From Hippophae tibetana (Eukaryota > Streptophyta > Magnoliopsida > Rosales > Elaeagnaceae): a DNA stretch of 64,000 nt. Under the pieces are notes generated by a model. That model saw nothing but the letters and a program-made list of their open reading frames with translations, was not told the DNA's origin and searched no databases. This document shows positions 22,171-32,402 of this stretch, piece by piece. How positions within the stretch are numbered: position 1 is the first letter of the stretch; every line of letters begins with the position of its first letter. A program made the position numbers and the translations under genes. Location: the NCBI GenBank assembly GCA_037013495.1, contig CM072808.1, positions 44,812,068 through 44,876,067 on the forward strand. The letters run 5' to 3'.

Positions 22171-22203
22171 AATAAAGCACGTAAATATCGTATTTATTTA
22201 CGT
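22171..22203 (+). terminator. Poly(A) signal and hairpin, copy 2
   Basis: AATAAA (22171-22176), then stem ACGTAAATA (22179-22187), loop of 7, stem TATTTACGT (22195-22203). Compared with copy 1 one C-G pair has become T-A by a change on both arms, so the stem stays perfect. Confidence 0.6.
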
Positions 22204-22599
22204 TTTAATATATGCCTATCAATTGAGTATATATTACATTTATATTTATTCCACGTTAAAATACTATAAAAATGTTATTTATATAAAAAAATCTAAATTA
22301 ACTTGACAAAATTAATTGTATTAGGTGATAAGACTCATATTTCAACTATTTAAAGTTAAATATTTGAATTACTATAAATACCGTTCTAGAAAAGAAACTG
22401 ATTAAAATAATCTTTAAATTTATAAATAAGAACTCATTATAAATTTTCGGTAAATATTATGTCCGTCTGGCTCCAATTGAGACAAACATCACCTGAACAA
22501 AATAATTAGTATATGAACAAATTCTTATATATAAAATATTATATATTTTTATTAATATTAATCGTTATTTAAAATAAACATAATTCACGTAACATTCCG

Positions 22600-22652
<53 letters not shown>

Positions 22653-23029
22653 AGAATCTCTGGTGTATATATGTGATCGGCCAACAATTAAGTTTAATGA
22701 GAGAGGAAAAAAAAGTATAAGTAATCATCCGAGCTTCCATCTACTTTTTTCTAATGGTTAAAACTGTTTCTAAATTTATGAATAAATTAAAATTAAAATA
22801 ATATATATTATAATAATTTATAAATAAATTTTAATAATCTTATCTCATAAAAAAATTAATTTATTTAAATTAAAATTTGTTCAGATTAATTACATCAACA
22901 TTTAGATTAAATATTTGAATATTCGATATGTTGCTCACCCAAATCAAAAGCTATATCTATTATAATAAACTTAGAATATATTTCAAATTTTAAGTTACGT
23001 TAATTACGTTGTTTTTTTATATATTTTTT
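22204..23029. other. AT-rich intergenic with (TA)n
   Basis: A (TA)n microsatellite occupies 22601-22649. 22718-22775 matches 8041-8100 downstream of copy 1. No gene was seen. Confidence 0.6.
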
Positions 23030-24010
23030 TAATCTATACTTTAAGATACATATTTATTCGTTAATAATCAAATTCAAAAATACAAAGGATATTACATTTA
23101 TCACTAAGTTGTTGATGTGATAAATATCTCAGTCAATATTTAAAAAATAAAAATAAATTATAAACAAATATATAAATAATTATTTTTCTCTAAGTAAATA
23201 ATAAATATTAAACAATATTTAATTATATCTCTTTTCATCTTGTTCACCTTTTACATTTTTTTATTTTTTTATTTTTTTTTCTTTTTAATTTTTAGTCTAT
23301 TTAAGTAAAAAAAAAAAATCACACCCATGCTCTTTTTTTATTACTATTTTTTTTCTCATATTTAGTGTTCTTATTAAGTGAGACCTTATAGATACATAAT
23401 TTCATTAGTATTCTTTCATAATAAATAAATTTTATGCTTTAAATTATATATAAAATGCATTTGTATAATTTTATTGTCATTATATTATTTTTATAATTTT
23501 AATAAATATAATGATTTTGTGTTTCAATTCTTAATTTTATTATTATTCTTTTTATACAATCATATATTTTTACAAAATGATATTTGAACCTCCTTAAAAA
23601 TTATCCTGATCCCGCAACAGCCAACAGTAGATGATGCTTTGGTTATATATCATGCTAGGGATCTAATTCCTTTCTGAAAGTTGAATTTGAACCCGGTCTT
23701 CTAGCTTTGTTTGCATTAAAGTCCTAAAAGGCAAGCTACCACAATTAGCAGCCCTACTGTAGTGCTCGTGTGAGTTGATTTTCTCTCTCTAAAATAAAGG
23801 GCTGCAATCGGAATACTAAGTCTTTTATTTTAATTTTAGATCCTATTTTTTTCCAAATTATTAGAATTCAATTCGGCCCTAAATATTTCTATTTTTAATG
23901 ATGTCATGGACGATATGAACCAGAGAAAAGTAAAAAAAATTAAGATTTTTTTTTTTAATGAAACCTATATAGTGTGATTTAAGTATGTAACTTAAAACGT
24001 ATTATAATTA
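23030..24010 (+). repeat. Duplicated PR-1 downstream block, right copy (partner 10430-11064)
   Basis: Same landmarks as the left copy. An additional segment of about 380 bp (23470-23860), containing 'GATCCCGCAACAGCCAACAG' and 'GAACCCGGTCTTCTAGC', interrupts the homology and is noticeably less AT-rich. It looks like a small insertion, but no terminal repeats could be assigned. Confidence 0.75.
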
Positions 24011-25099
24011 AAATAATATTAAATTGTTAGTGGAAATAATGTTAAATTGATAGTGGATTCTGAAATATGTAATCATAATATCCAAAACCTTATAAAATCT
24101 GCCATCAATCTTAAATCGATCTTTCTTTTTTAACACATTCATGCATATTGATCATTACTAAGGTCGATATATATTGTCAACCCAATACAGCGCCACTTAT
24201 CAGCCGCCATGTTTGTTTATTATTTATGGGGTGAGAAAAATATGAGTATTATTTATTTATTATGCAAATTATAGTTATATCATATGCTAATTTTTTTTAA
24301 TAGTTTACTTATATTGTCACGAATAACTGAAAATACAAAATATAAAGTTAAATTTTCTAATTTTTTTTAATAAATTAAACATAAACTATTATACTTTAAA
24401 TAAACTAAAAAAGAAAGAATTAAAGAAAAAATAATTTAAAATATAAAAAAATTATCTAAGTATTATTTTTAAAATAAGTGTATAATATTTATAGCTAATT
24501 TTCTCTTTGAGAAATACTAATTATAAGTAATTTTTAATATACTATTTAAGTACATGAGCTCAACATTTATTTATTGGTTTTTTATTTTATTTTTTAAATT
24601 TTTTCAGTAACTTTTGATAGAAACTGTTATAAATTAATTAAACTGAAAGAATTAAAAATATATATATATTTATTTATCAATTACGTATTCATTTTTTCAT
24701 AACAATAAATATAAATTATTAAGTATTATTTTTAGAATAAATATAAGAAATAAATACTAACTACAAATAACTTTATAATATAATATTTAATTACATGAAT
24801 GCAACAATTATTTATTGGTTTTGTTTGTTGCTAATAAATTCCATAATTAATTGAAGAAAAACAAGTACTTGAAGTATATAAAAGTACTAGAAAATAAAAA
24901 ACATATAGAAGCACATGCAACTCTCACAAATAAATTAAGCATTAAGCAGATAGCAGCCACTCTGTTTTACTCTTTCTATATATATTTTTATTTGATCAAT
25001 TAGCCGCCTCGATCCTTAACATAATTAACAACTATTTTTTTTATTTAATCTTAATAAATGTGATATCATCCAACTGAAACATTTAAACATGCATCCAGA

Positions 25100-25100
<1 letters not shown>
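24011..25100. other. Intergenic upstream of PR-1 copy 3
   Basis: AT-rich. No gene. Internal similarity between about 24480-24600 and 24720-24840 ('AATATTTA...TTACATGA', 'CAACA.TTATTTATTGGTTTT') suggests an old local duplication. Confidence 0.55.

Positions 25101-25150
<50 letters not shown>
25101..25150 (+). promoter_or_regulatory. (CT)12(AT)13 compound microsatellite in the PR-1 copy 3 core promoter
   Basis: An uninterrupted CT run (25101-25124) passes into an AT run (25125-25150) that ends 70 bp before the ATG. Within this distance the AT run is the only good TATA-like sequence. Pyrimidine (Y) patches followed by TATA are common plant core-promoter elements. Both runs should vary in length between individuals. 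Confidence 0.6.
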
Positions 25151-25151
<1 letters not shown>

Positions 25152-25220
25152 ACACGAGTAAATGCATGGTTTATTTTCTTCACAACTCACTTGTTAATTA
25201 GCTTCTAATCAAATATCAAA

Positions 25221-25736
25221 ATGAGCACAAATAGGATCATTTTTGCTACACTGGCCATCCTTTACATTCTTGGTTCGAGCATATGCACATCACAAAACAC
25301 TCCAGAAGACTACCTTAGAGCTCACGACGCAGCTCGTGCTCAAGTTGGTGTTGGCCCTTTGAGCTGGGATGATAATGTGGCAGCCTATGCTCAAAACTAC
25401 GCTAATCAGCGCAGAGGCGATTGCAGGCTCGTGCACTCCGATGGGCCCTATGGCGAGAACCTTGCTTGGAGCAGCGGCGATATGAATGTTGCATCTGCCG
25501 TGAAGATGTGGGTGGATGAGAAGCGCTTCTATAACTACCAATCTAATTCGTGTGTTGGTGGGGTGTGTGGTCACTATACTCAAGTGGTTTGGCGCAACTC
25601 GGTTCGGCTCGGTTGTGCTAGGCTAAGATGTAACACTGGCGGCACTTTTATTATCTGTAACTATGATCCTCCAGGCAACTATATTGGCCAAAGACCTTAC
25701 TCTGATCTTACTCAGGGTCATTCATCATCTAGCTAG
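25221..25736 (+). CDS. PR1: Pathogenesis-related protein 1, diverged copy 3 with C-terminal extension
   Basis: Intronless, 171 residues. Signal peptide about 1-24 ([15 protein letters not shown] core). CAP residues His72, Glu79, Glu100 and His118; cysteines 68, 111, 116, 132, 137 and 146. The CAPE-type segment CNYD then [11 protein letters not shown] is closer to the classical sequence than in copies 1 and 2. However, it does not end the protein: eleven residues, [11 protein letters not shown], follow. Coding sequence is richer in G and C than the other two copies and lacks their flanking homology, so it is an older paralogue rather than part of the recent pair. The first ATG of the frame is used. 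Confidence 0.96.
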   Translation: MSTNRIIFATLAILYILGSSICTSQNTPEDYLRAHDAARAQVGVGPLSWDDNVAAYAQNYANQRRGDCRLVHSDGPYGENLAWSSGDMNVASAVKMWVDEKRFYNYQSNSCVGGVCGHYTQVVWRNSVRLGCARLRCNTGGTFIICNYDPPGNYIGQRPYSDLTQGHSSSS

Positions 25737-27116
25737 CTAATTACACTCCGTTGTTGTATGTCATTTTTTTTTCTAAGTTGTTTTTTTATGTTTAATAATG
25801 AGAGTGATCAAGATAGTTAATTTGCTCATCGACATCACGATGTTAAACTTTGACGAAAGAATAAAGTGTACTATGAAGCTATAGTTGTGGAAGATTTTAC
25901 ATTTTCTGCAAGGTATGTTATGGCTACTTTGGCAAAGAACTTGATGTATAGTATTATTATGGTAAAATGTGTTTTATTTATCTATCCACCTGTTGTGTTA
26001 ATGGAAAGGAAAAACTAGGAGCTTTTATTTTGAAATAATTATATAATTTAAATTGATATCATTCTTGTTTAAATATGTTTTAGGTGTTGAGACACAATTC
26101 ATTTGCAAGTATAAATTAATCTTTAATCGGTCATTTAATTTATTTTATCATCTTGAAATTATAGGGATTTGATTACATGATAGCCTATCAATTTGAACTA
26201 ATTCTTCTTAATTTTTGAAAAAAGAAAATGAATATCTCATGTCAATAATAAATTTATGTTATTTGAGCCGTCTGATTGAGTTTTAATTGCTACTAAATTA
26301 GCCCACATGAACACTCCTTATTCCTCCCTCTCTCGATACACAACCATTTAAAAGATATTTCAATAATAAAATTCACCTTTACTAAAATTACCATGAAGGA
26401 CAAAGAAATAAAACATAAACCCAAGTCAAACAACATAACATAACAAATGCATGAATGAAGGCTAATATCCCAAGCAACAATCCCAACAACAACTCAAATA
26501 TTTAAAAATTAATAACTATTTTCTATTAAAAACACATATATCCATAGTTGTGTGAGAAGAAAACCATATATTATAGTACAATTTTAAGTTCACATAAATT
26601 TAAACTCATACTAATTATGATGTGACACATAACCAAATTTTATTAAAAAATAAATAATATTTTTATTATTAAAGTTATTTAGCCATATATTACACATAAT
26701 TATTATGAGTAAATATAAATATAAATTTTTGTGATCTTACCATTATTCATATGTTATATATATGAAAGCAACATAACATCTGAATTAAGTCAGATTTTCT
26801 TTTGTTATTTAAAAGATAATTTGAAAATGAATTTTCAACTTAAGAAAGTTATGAAATATTAAAAGATGGAGTAGGAGGACAACTTTGGAAATTTGGAGTA
26901 TTTTGTGTATTAGGTATAATTTTTCATTTTAGTTGGAAGCATGGTTAATCAAATAATTCAATCAATATATTAAATTAAGAAATTTAATCTAATTTATTAG
27001 ATTCAAATCAGATTAGATTGATATATTTTGTAGCAATTAGATTGGATTAGATTGAAAACTATACAATTCGTTCGAATTAGGATTAGATTTAGATTAATAG
27101 ATTTTATAGTCCCTTG
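25737..27116. other. Intergenic, no gene
   Basis: AT-rich. Near 26940-27110 there are repeated 'ATTAGATT' and 'GATTAGATT' motifs that could be the subterminal region of a DNA element beside the direct repeat described next. No coding region was found. Confidence 0.55.
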
Positions 27117-27425
27117 TAATTCAATACGAACCTAATTACTATTAAAATAACTATAAACAAATGCATATTTTATTACATAATTTGTTACATTTAAATGTAT
27201 GCGTATCATAGTTACATTAAATTAATATTTTAGTTTAAGAAATAAATATAAATGTTAAACCTCTATAATAATTTAATAATTTTTCAAACATATTTCTTAT
27301 TATTTTAATTCACTTAGTTGTAATTATAAATATTAAATTTTATTAGAGATGTATCAATTTAAAATTTAAATATTATATATATTTTGTTTTATATGTGACA
27401 ATAATTCATAAATAAGTTATAATCT
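27117..27425 (+). repeat. Left 300-bp direct repeat bounding a Gypsy pol fragment
   Basis: Aligns in the same orientation with 31073-31373 ('TTATTAAAAT..ACTATAAA', 'TGCATATTTTATT', 'TAAACCTCTATAATAAT', 'TTTAAATATT'). Identity is clearly below 90 percent. It may be a pair of LTRs of an unrecognised element or an old duplication flanking the pol piece. Confidence 0.6.
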
Positions 27426-27429
27426 CAAT

Positions 27430-28916
27430 GTGATCTTGGTGCTAGCATTAATCTTATGCTACTTTCTATTTATAGGAAATTGGGACTTGAAGAGATGAAA
27501 CAAACAATAATTTCTTTACAACTAGCAAACAGATCCATTAAGTTTCCACTTGGAATCATAGAAGATGTATTAATAAAGATGGATAAATTTATTTTTCCTA
27601 CTGATTTTGTGGTGTTAGATATGAATGAAGACCAAGATGTCCCACTAATTTTTGGCCGACCATTCTTGGCTACAGAAAGGACTTTAATGGATTTTCAAAA
27701 GGGTGAGTTAACATTGAGAGTGAACAAGGAAGAGGTTACGTCAAACATCTACAAAACCATGAGATTTCTAGAAGATTCAAGCACTTGCTTTCAGATAGAT
27801 GTCATTGAGCAATGTGTAGTAAAATCATTTCAAGAGGATATGTCAACCGATCACCTAGAACGATATATCACCACTTCATCTCATGCTTATGATTTCAATA
27901 ACACTACTATTTGTGAATTTGATTTACCTTTTTATGTGAAGAATTTCACAACTATGTATTTGCCTTGTAAGGATTGGAATAGGTTACATCATTTAGCAAA
28001 TAAGTGGAGAGGTTAAAGCCAATGATAACAAAGATGAATTTTGTAATCTCTATAGAAAAAGTGCACTGAACTATAACTCCATAATTAAAGTAATTGCCTG
28101 AGCATCTTTACTATGCATTTTTTGGTGATAGTTCCACCTTTCCAGTGATTGTTGTAGCCTCACTTACACCCGAAGAAGAGAAAAAGGTACTACATGTGTT
28201 AAGGGAGTATAGAATAGCTTTGGGATGAACTATCTCTAACATAAAAGGTATAAGTTCATCCATTTGTATGCACAAGATTCTAATGGAGAAAATTTACAAA
28301 CCATCAATTGAGCCCCAAAAAAAATTAATTCTAACAATGAAGAAAGTTATGAGTGCTGAAATTTTGAAGTTCTTCAATGTTGAAATTATTTATGTTATTT
28401 CAGACAGTTCATGGGTAAGTCTAGTGTATGAAAACAATGAGCTTATTCGTACAAGAAGAGTCACGAATTGGTATGTATGTATGAATTACCGCAAGTTGAA
28501 CAAAGCAATAAGGAAGGATCATTTTTCACTTCCATTCATTGATCAAATGTTTGATCGATTGACTAGATATCTTTATTATTGCTTCTTAGATGATTATTCA
28601 AGGTATACCAGATTGCCATAGTCCCTAAAGATTAGGAGAAAACTACATTCATATGTCTCTATAGAACATTTTCTTTTAGAAGGATGCGCTTTGGATTGTC
28701 AATGCTCCAATAACATTTCAACATTGTATGATGTCTATTTTTTCTAATATGATAAAAGATATAATGGAAATTTTTATTGTTGACTTTTCAATTTTTGGTA
28801 TATCTTTTGATCATTGTTTACATAATTTAGCTCTTGTTTTGCAAAGATGTGAAGATAAAAATCTTGTCCTAAACTGTGAGAATTGTAATTTCATGGTTAA
28901 AGAATGATTGTGCTTG
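27430..28916 (+). pseudogene. Ty3/Gypsy pol fragment, 5' part (protease to RT)
   Basis: Starts inside the retropepsin region (CDLGASINLM, then PLIFGRPFLATERTLMD). After a short break it continues into the reverse transcriptase: SDSSWVS, a degraded WRMCMDYRKLN-type motif that reads CMNYRKLNKAIRKDHF, DQMFDRL and CFLDDYS. Frameshifts and stops follow near 28620 and 28700. This is a dead relic of a plant chromovirus or Athila-like pol of the kind usually located between gag and RNase H. Gag and integrase are absent. The reading is interrupted at 28917 by the solo LTR. Confidence 0.9.
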
Positions 28917-30743
28917 GTCTTTGATGAGTGCTCAAAAAGCACTAAATAACCATGATTTTATGCACATTAATTGATTAAAAATATATATATTTATATGTTT
29001 TATCATATATTTATATAAATTTGTCTTTTTCGGAATCACGAGTATTTTTATTGTTTTTCAGGTATTTTGGCTTAAAAATGCAACTTAAAGACTCAAAGAG
29101 AAATACTGGAAGCAATACATCACAAATATATTAATAAATAAATGGGGAGAGGTCAACAAATAAGGAAAAATTGGACAAAATGTGTCAAAAAGGAGAAAAT
29201 CGCGCCGCCAGCCGCCGCGCCCCAGCGCCCAGCTCCACCCCAAGCTGCGCGCGCGGGAACTGTTCATGCACGCCGAGCTGCGCGCAGCGACAGCCCCTTC
29301 CGCGCGCGCCGACGCCTTTTCGCCCCATTTTTCACGTGCAGCCGCCCCATGACGTCATGCTGACGTCATTAATGACCTCAACATTTCCATTACGCGTTTT
29401 TACATTTTTTTACTCATTTTTTCTCTCCATCCTCACCTATAAATACCTCATTTCCCTTCACTTCAAAACACACCTTCAACACCTTCAAAACACACTTCTC
29501 TCTTCTTTCTTTCTCTCTTTTTAGTTTTCTTTAGTTTTCTTTAGTTTTTCTTAGTTTTTAGTTAATTTCTCTTAGTTTTAGAGTTCTTCCCTTTTTGGGA
29601 AGAACTAGTTATGTTTATGTAATTTATTAGCTTTTTGATTCAATAAATAGGAGTGCAAATTCCGCTTGGAGTTTTTCCTGCAACGGGAATAGCATCGAAG
29701 TTCTGTAAGGATTTTATTTTCTTTACAGTTATTTTTATGCTTTATTCTTACATGTTATATTTAATTTGTCTGTGGTTAAATTTAACTGTGCTGGCTGTTT
29801 AGTAAACATGATGTAATAATAACGTTGTTATACTTGCGAAATATTAAATAGGTAAAAATCTCTAAAATAGATTGATTTTATTTTTATTCATGATTTTATA
29901 TTAAGAATGTTAGAGAGAAATATATTATTTTTCATTACAAACTTAAACCTGAAAATTAGATTTTAAGGTTTAGTTATCCGGTCTGATTTAGAGTAGTGTT
30001 TTTTTATTTGATGGTACAATCGCCCGGTAGTTAGAGTGAAGCTCTATTTCAAAAGTTTTTATAAGAATTATTATCTGAAAATGTATTGACGACATATTTT
30101 CGATAGTGGTTTTAAAACTTGAAAGTTAGTACTCGGATAACTAAATTCTTAGGTTTAATTTGGATACCTTGAATAAAGTTTAAACTGTCTAACCCCATCA
30201 AAGGTGGCATTTAAATGGTTCATTTTCAATCTCTTAGAAAAAGAAATTAATTTAATTAAGCATATTAGTTATCAACCCCACCCATAGGTGTTAATTGATT
30301 TGTTTAGTTAACAAAGAATATCTAACCCCACCAAAGGTGGTATTCATACAAAAAAGGGAGAATCAATAAATATCAATTCATATCTTTAATAACCTAGATA
30401 ATATGAGCAAGCATAATTAACTTAGTTATTATATCTATAAATACTCCGCCATTATAAATGATAAAATTTGCATAAATGTTTATTGAATCTATGTTTATTT
30501 TTATGTAAGTAGATTAAAAACACAAAAACCCCAAAATATCGTGACATGATGTTTAGGATTTAATTTCGTTTTTAGAAGTTTGAATAATAAATTAAAAACC
30601 ACACACATTTCTTCCTTAGATCGACCTTGGGAGTATACTTATCATTTTCTACGAAATGATTCGTGCACTTGTGAGAGTTTTATAAATATTAAAACCAAAG
30701 TATTGGCAAGAATCGGCGATGCCGGTTTTCGCTCATCAGTCTT
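28917..30743 (+). mobile_element. 1.8-kb solo LTR with perfect target-site duplication, nested in the Gypsy fragment
   Basis: The element runs 28922-30738. It starts TGATGAGTGCTC and ends TTTTCGCTCATCA, so it has 7-bp inverted ends TGATGAG/CTCATCA. GTCTT is duplicated on both sides (28917-28921, 30739-30743). Removing the element and one GTCTT rejoins the Gypsy reading frame exactly. Internal layout fits an LTR: U3 with a GC-rich block (29200-29350), a G-box and two TGACGTCA sites, TATAAATA at 29438-29445, AATAAA at 29642-29647, then a long U5 ending in '..CGGCGATGCCGGTTTTCGCTCATCA'-type sequence known from Athila and Tat-like Gypsy elements. No internal domain remains, so it arose by LTR-LTR recombination. 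The orientation is the same as the Gypsy fragment. Confidence 0.92.
29333..29445 (+). promoter_or_regulatory. LTR promoter: G-box, paired TGACGTCA sites, TATA box
   Basis: CACGTG at 29333-29338. TGACGTCA palindromes at 29350-29357 and 29361-29368, spaced 11 bp start to start, resembling the paired TGACG sites of as-1-type elements that bind TGA bZIP factors. TATAAATA at 29438-29445. The order and spacing are those of an inducible plant promoter. Activity is inference. Confidence 0.65.
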
Positions 30744-31072
30744 AGAGTGTCATCTAAAGGAATTGAGGTTGATCGAGCTAAAATTACAATCATATAAAAA
30801 CTATCACATACAATGAATGTGAAAGGAAACAAAAGCTTTTTGAGACATGTGGGATTTTATAGAAAATTTATAAAGGATTTTTCTAAAAAATTTAAACCTT
30901 TATGTAATCTTCTTGAAAAAAATTCTGCATTTAACTTTGATGATGTTTGTTTGCATACCTTCAATGCAATCAAGGAGAAATTGATTTAAGCACCAATAAT
31001 GATTGTACCTTATTCAAGTCAACCTTTTGAAGTCACCTGTGATGCAAGTGACTTTGTTATTATAATTCACTG
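30744..31072 (+). pseudogene. Ty3/Gypsy pol fragment, 3' part (RT end and RNase H start)
   Basis: Continuation after the solo LTR: VSSKGIEVDRAK, then a degraded linker, RHVGFYRKFIKDFSK, LCNLLEKN, AFNAIKEKL and CDASDF, which is the start of RNase H. It stops abruptly at the right direct repeat. One frame change lies near 30810 and a stop near 30988. Confidence 0.88.
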
Positions 31073-31373
31073 CAATCTAATCCGGACCGATTCTTATTAA
31101 AATTATAAATGAATACATATTTTATTTTATAATGTATTATATTTAAATATTATACATATCATAATTATATTAAATTGTTATTTAAATTAAGAATAAAAAC
31201 AAATGTTAAATATCTATAATAATGTAATAGTTGTCCAAGCACACTTCATGTTTTTTCAATTTTCTTAATTGTTAATATAAAAAATATTTTTTGTTAAAAA
31301 TGTACTAATTTAATATTTAAATATTGTATGTATTATATTTTATATATGATAATAATTTATTTATAATTTTAAC
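31073..31373 (+). repeat. Right 300-bp direct repeat
   Basis: Partner of 27117-27425, same orientation. It starts immediately after the pol fragment ends. Sequence further right (31420-31520) again contains 'GGATTAGATTTGAATT'-type motifs similar in style to those left of the other repeat. Confidence 0.6.
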
Positions 31374-32400
31374 ATCACTATTATGTTATCCAATTCAAAA
31401 ATATTATATGTTTTGTTTCAGATTAATTACATCATCGGATTAGATTTGAATTAAAAATCTTTAAATATGATTTGAATCAAATTGTATCCAAATTAATGAA
31501 AAAAATGCAATTTTAATCCGGTACTGATCTCTTAAACAAAGTAATAAAAAACCACAAAACATGTGAACCTATATACTAAAGTAAAGCCAATGGTGCCAAA
31601 TGCTTCGTACTAAAACGTGGCATGCATCCAAACACCCTCGTACCATATAAGAAGAAGAAACCCTCATACCATAGAATAATGTCCCAAATTCTTCACACTA
31701 AAACATATGGCATACATCTAATCACCCTCGTACCATATAAGAAGAAGAAGAAGAAGATATATTACATGCAACAACTACTTTTTCTTTTGTTATTTCCACA
31801 TTATACAAAATCATATTATATATATATATATATTACTTGCAATCACTACTTTTGTTATTTCTACAATATACAAAATCATAATTTTATTTTCCTACACTGA
31901 TCACAACCAATGAAACAATATGCTAAAAAATTTCCCTGCAAAAATTTCATAGCGTCCCTCATTTATTCCTTATTGTTCATGAAATTGATAACAATATATG
32001 TATCACAATTATAGTGTACCAAAATGGCATATTTTATTTCTAAAAATGAGAGAATTAAATTATTAAATATTATAAGATGAATGTGTAATCATAATTGTAG
32101 AGTTATAACTTGCAAAACTGTAGACAAGACCACTCACTTAAGTAGCAAGTCTTAAAGCATAGTGAGAATTTCACATTACAATACCAACAATCATATGAAA
32201 TACCGATCATCACCATCTTCTGTTTCGTTATAACATTGGCGTACGTGCTTCACAAATTCGAATATTTATGTCACTCTGCTCGGATCTTAAACTACTATCA
32301 ATATCATTCATTTGCTTTATGCTTATAATTCCAGTGTTGCTTTCATCACAATTTATGTTCATAACATTTACATATTTCATTAATTAATTGAGACAAGTGA
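31374..32400. other. Intergenic with short direct duplications
   Basis: About 31610-31670 and 31700-31760 are copies ('CACCCTCGTACCATATAAG' with (GAA)n), and about 31770-31820 and 31832-31882 are a second pair ('ACTACTTTT' with 'ATACAAAATCAT'). No gene was found. Confidence 0.6.
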
Positions 32401-32402
32401 CG

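Noticed and set aside
28268-28621. Intact reverse transcriptase gene
   Set aside because: Only one short stretch is open. Catalytic-region sequence beyond it is broken by frameshifts, stops and the solo LTR.
29142-29524. Two overlapping Ala/Pro/Arg-rich ORFs
   Set aside because: They lie in the GC-rich part of the solo LTR U3 and run into its TATA box. Composition explains the open frames.
27117-31373. Calling the 300-bp direct repeats the LTRs of the Gypsy element
   Set aside because: They lack the expected LTR ends, primer-binding site and polypurine tract, and the enclosed pol is only a fragment. Kept as unexplained direct repeats.
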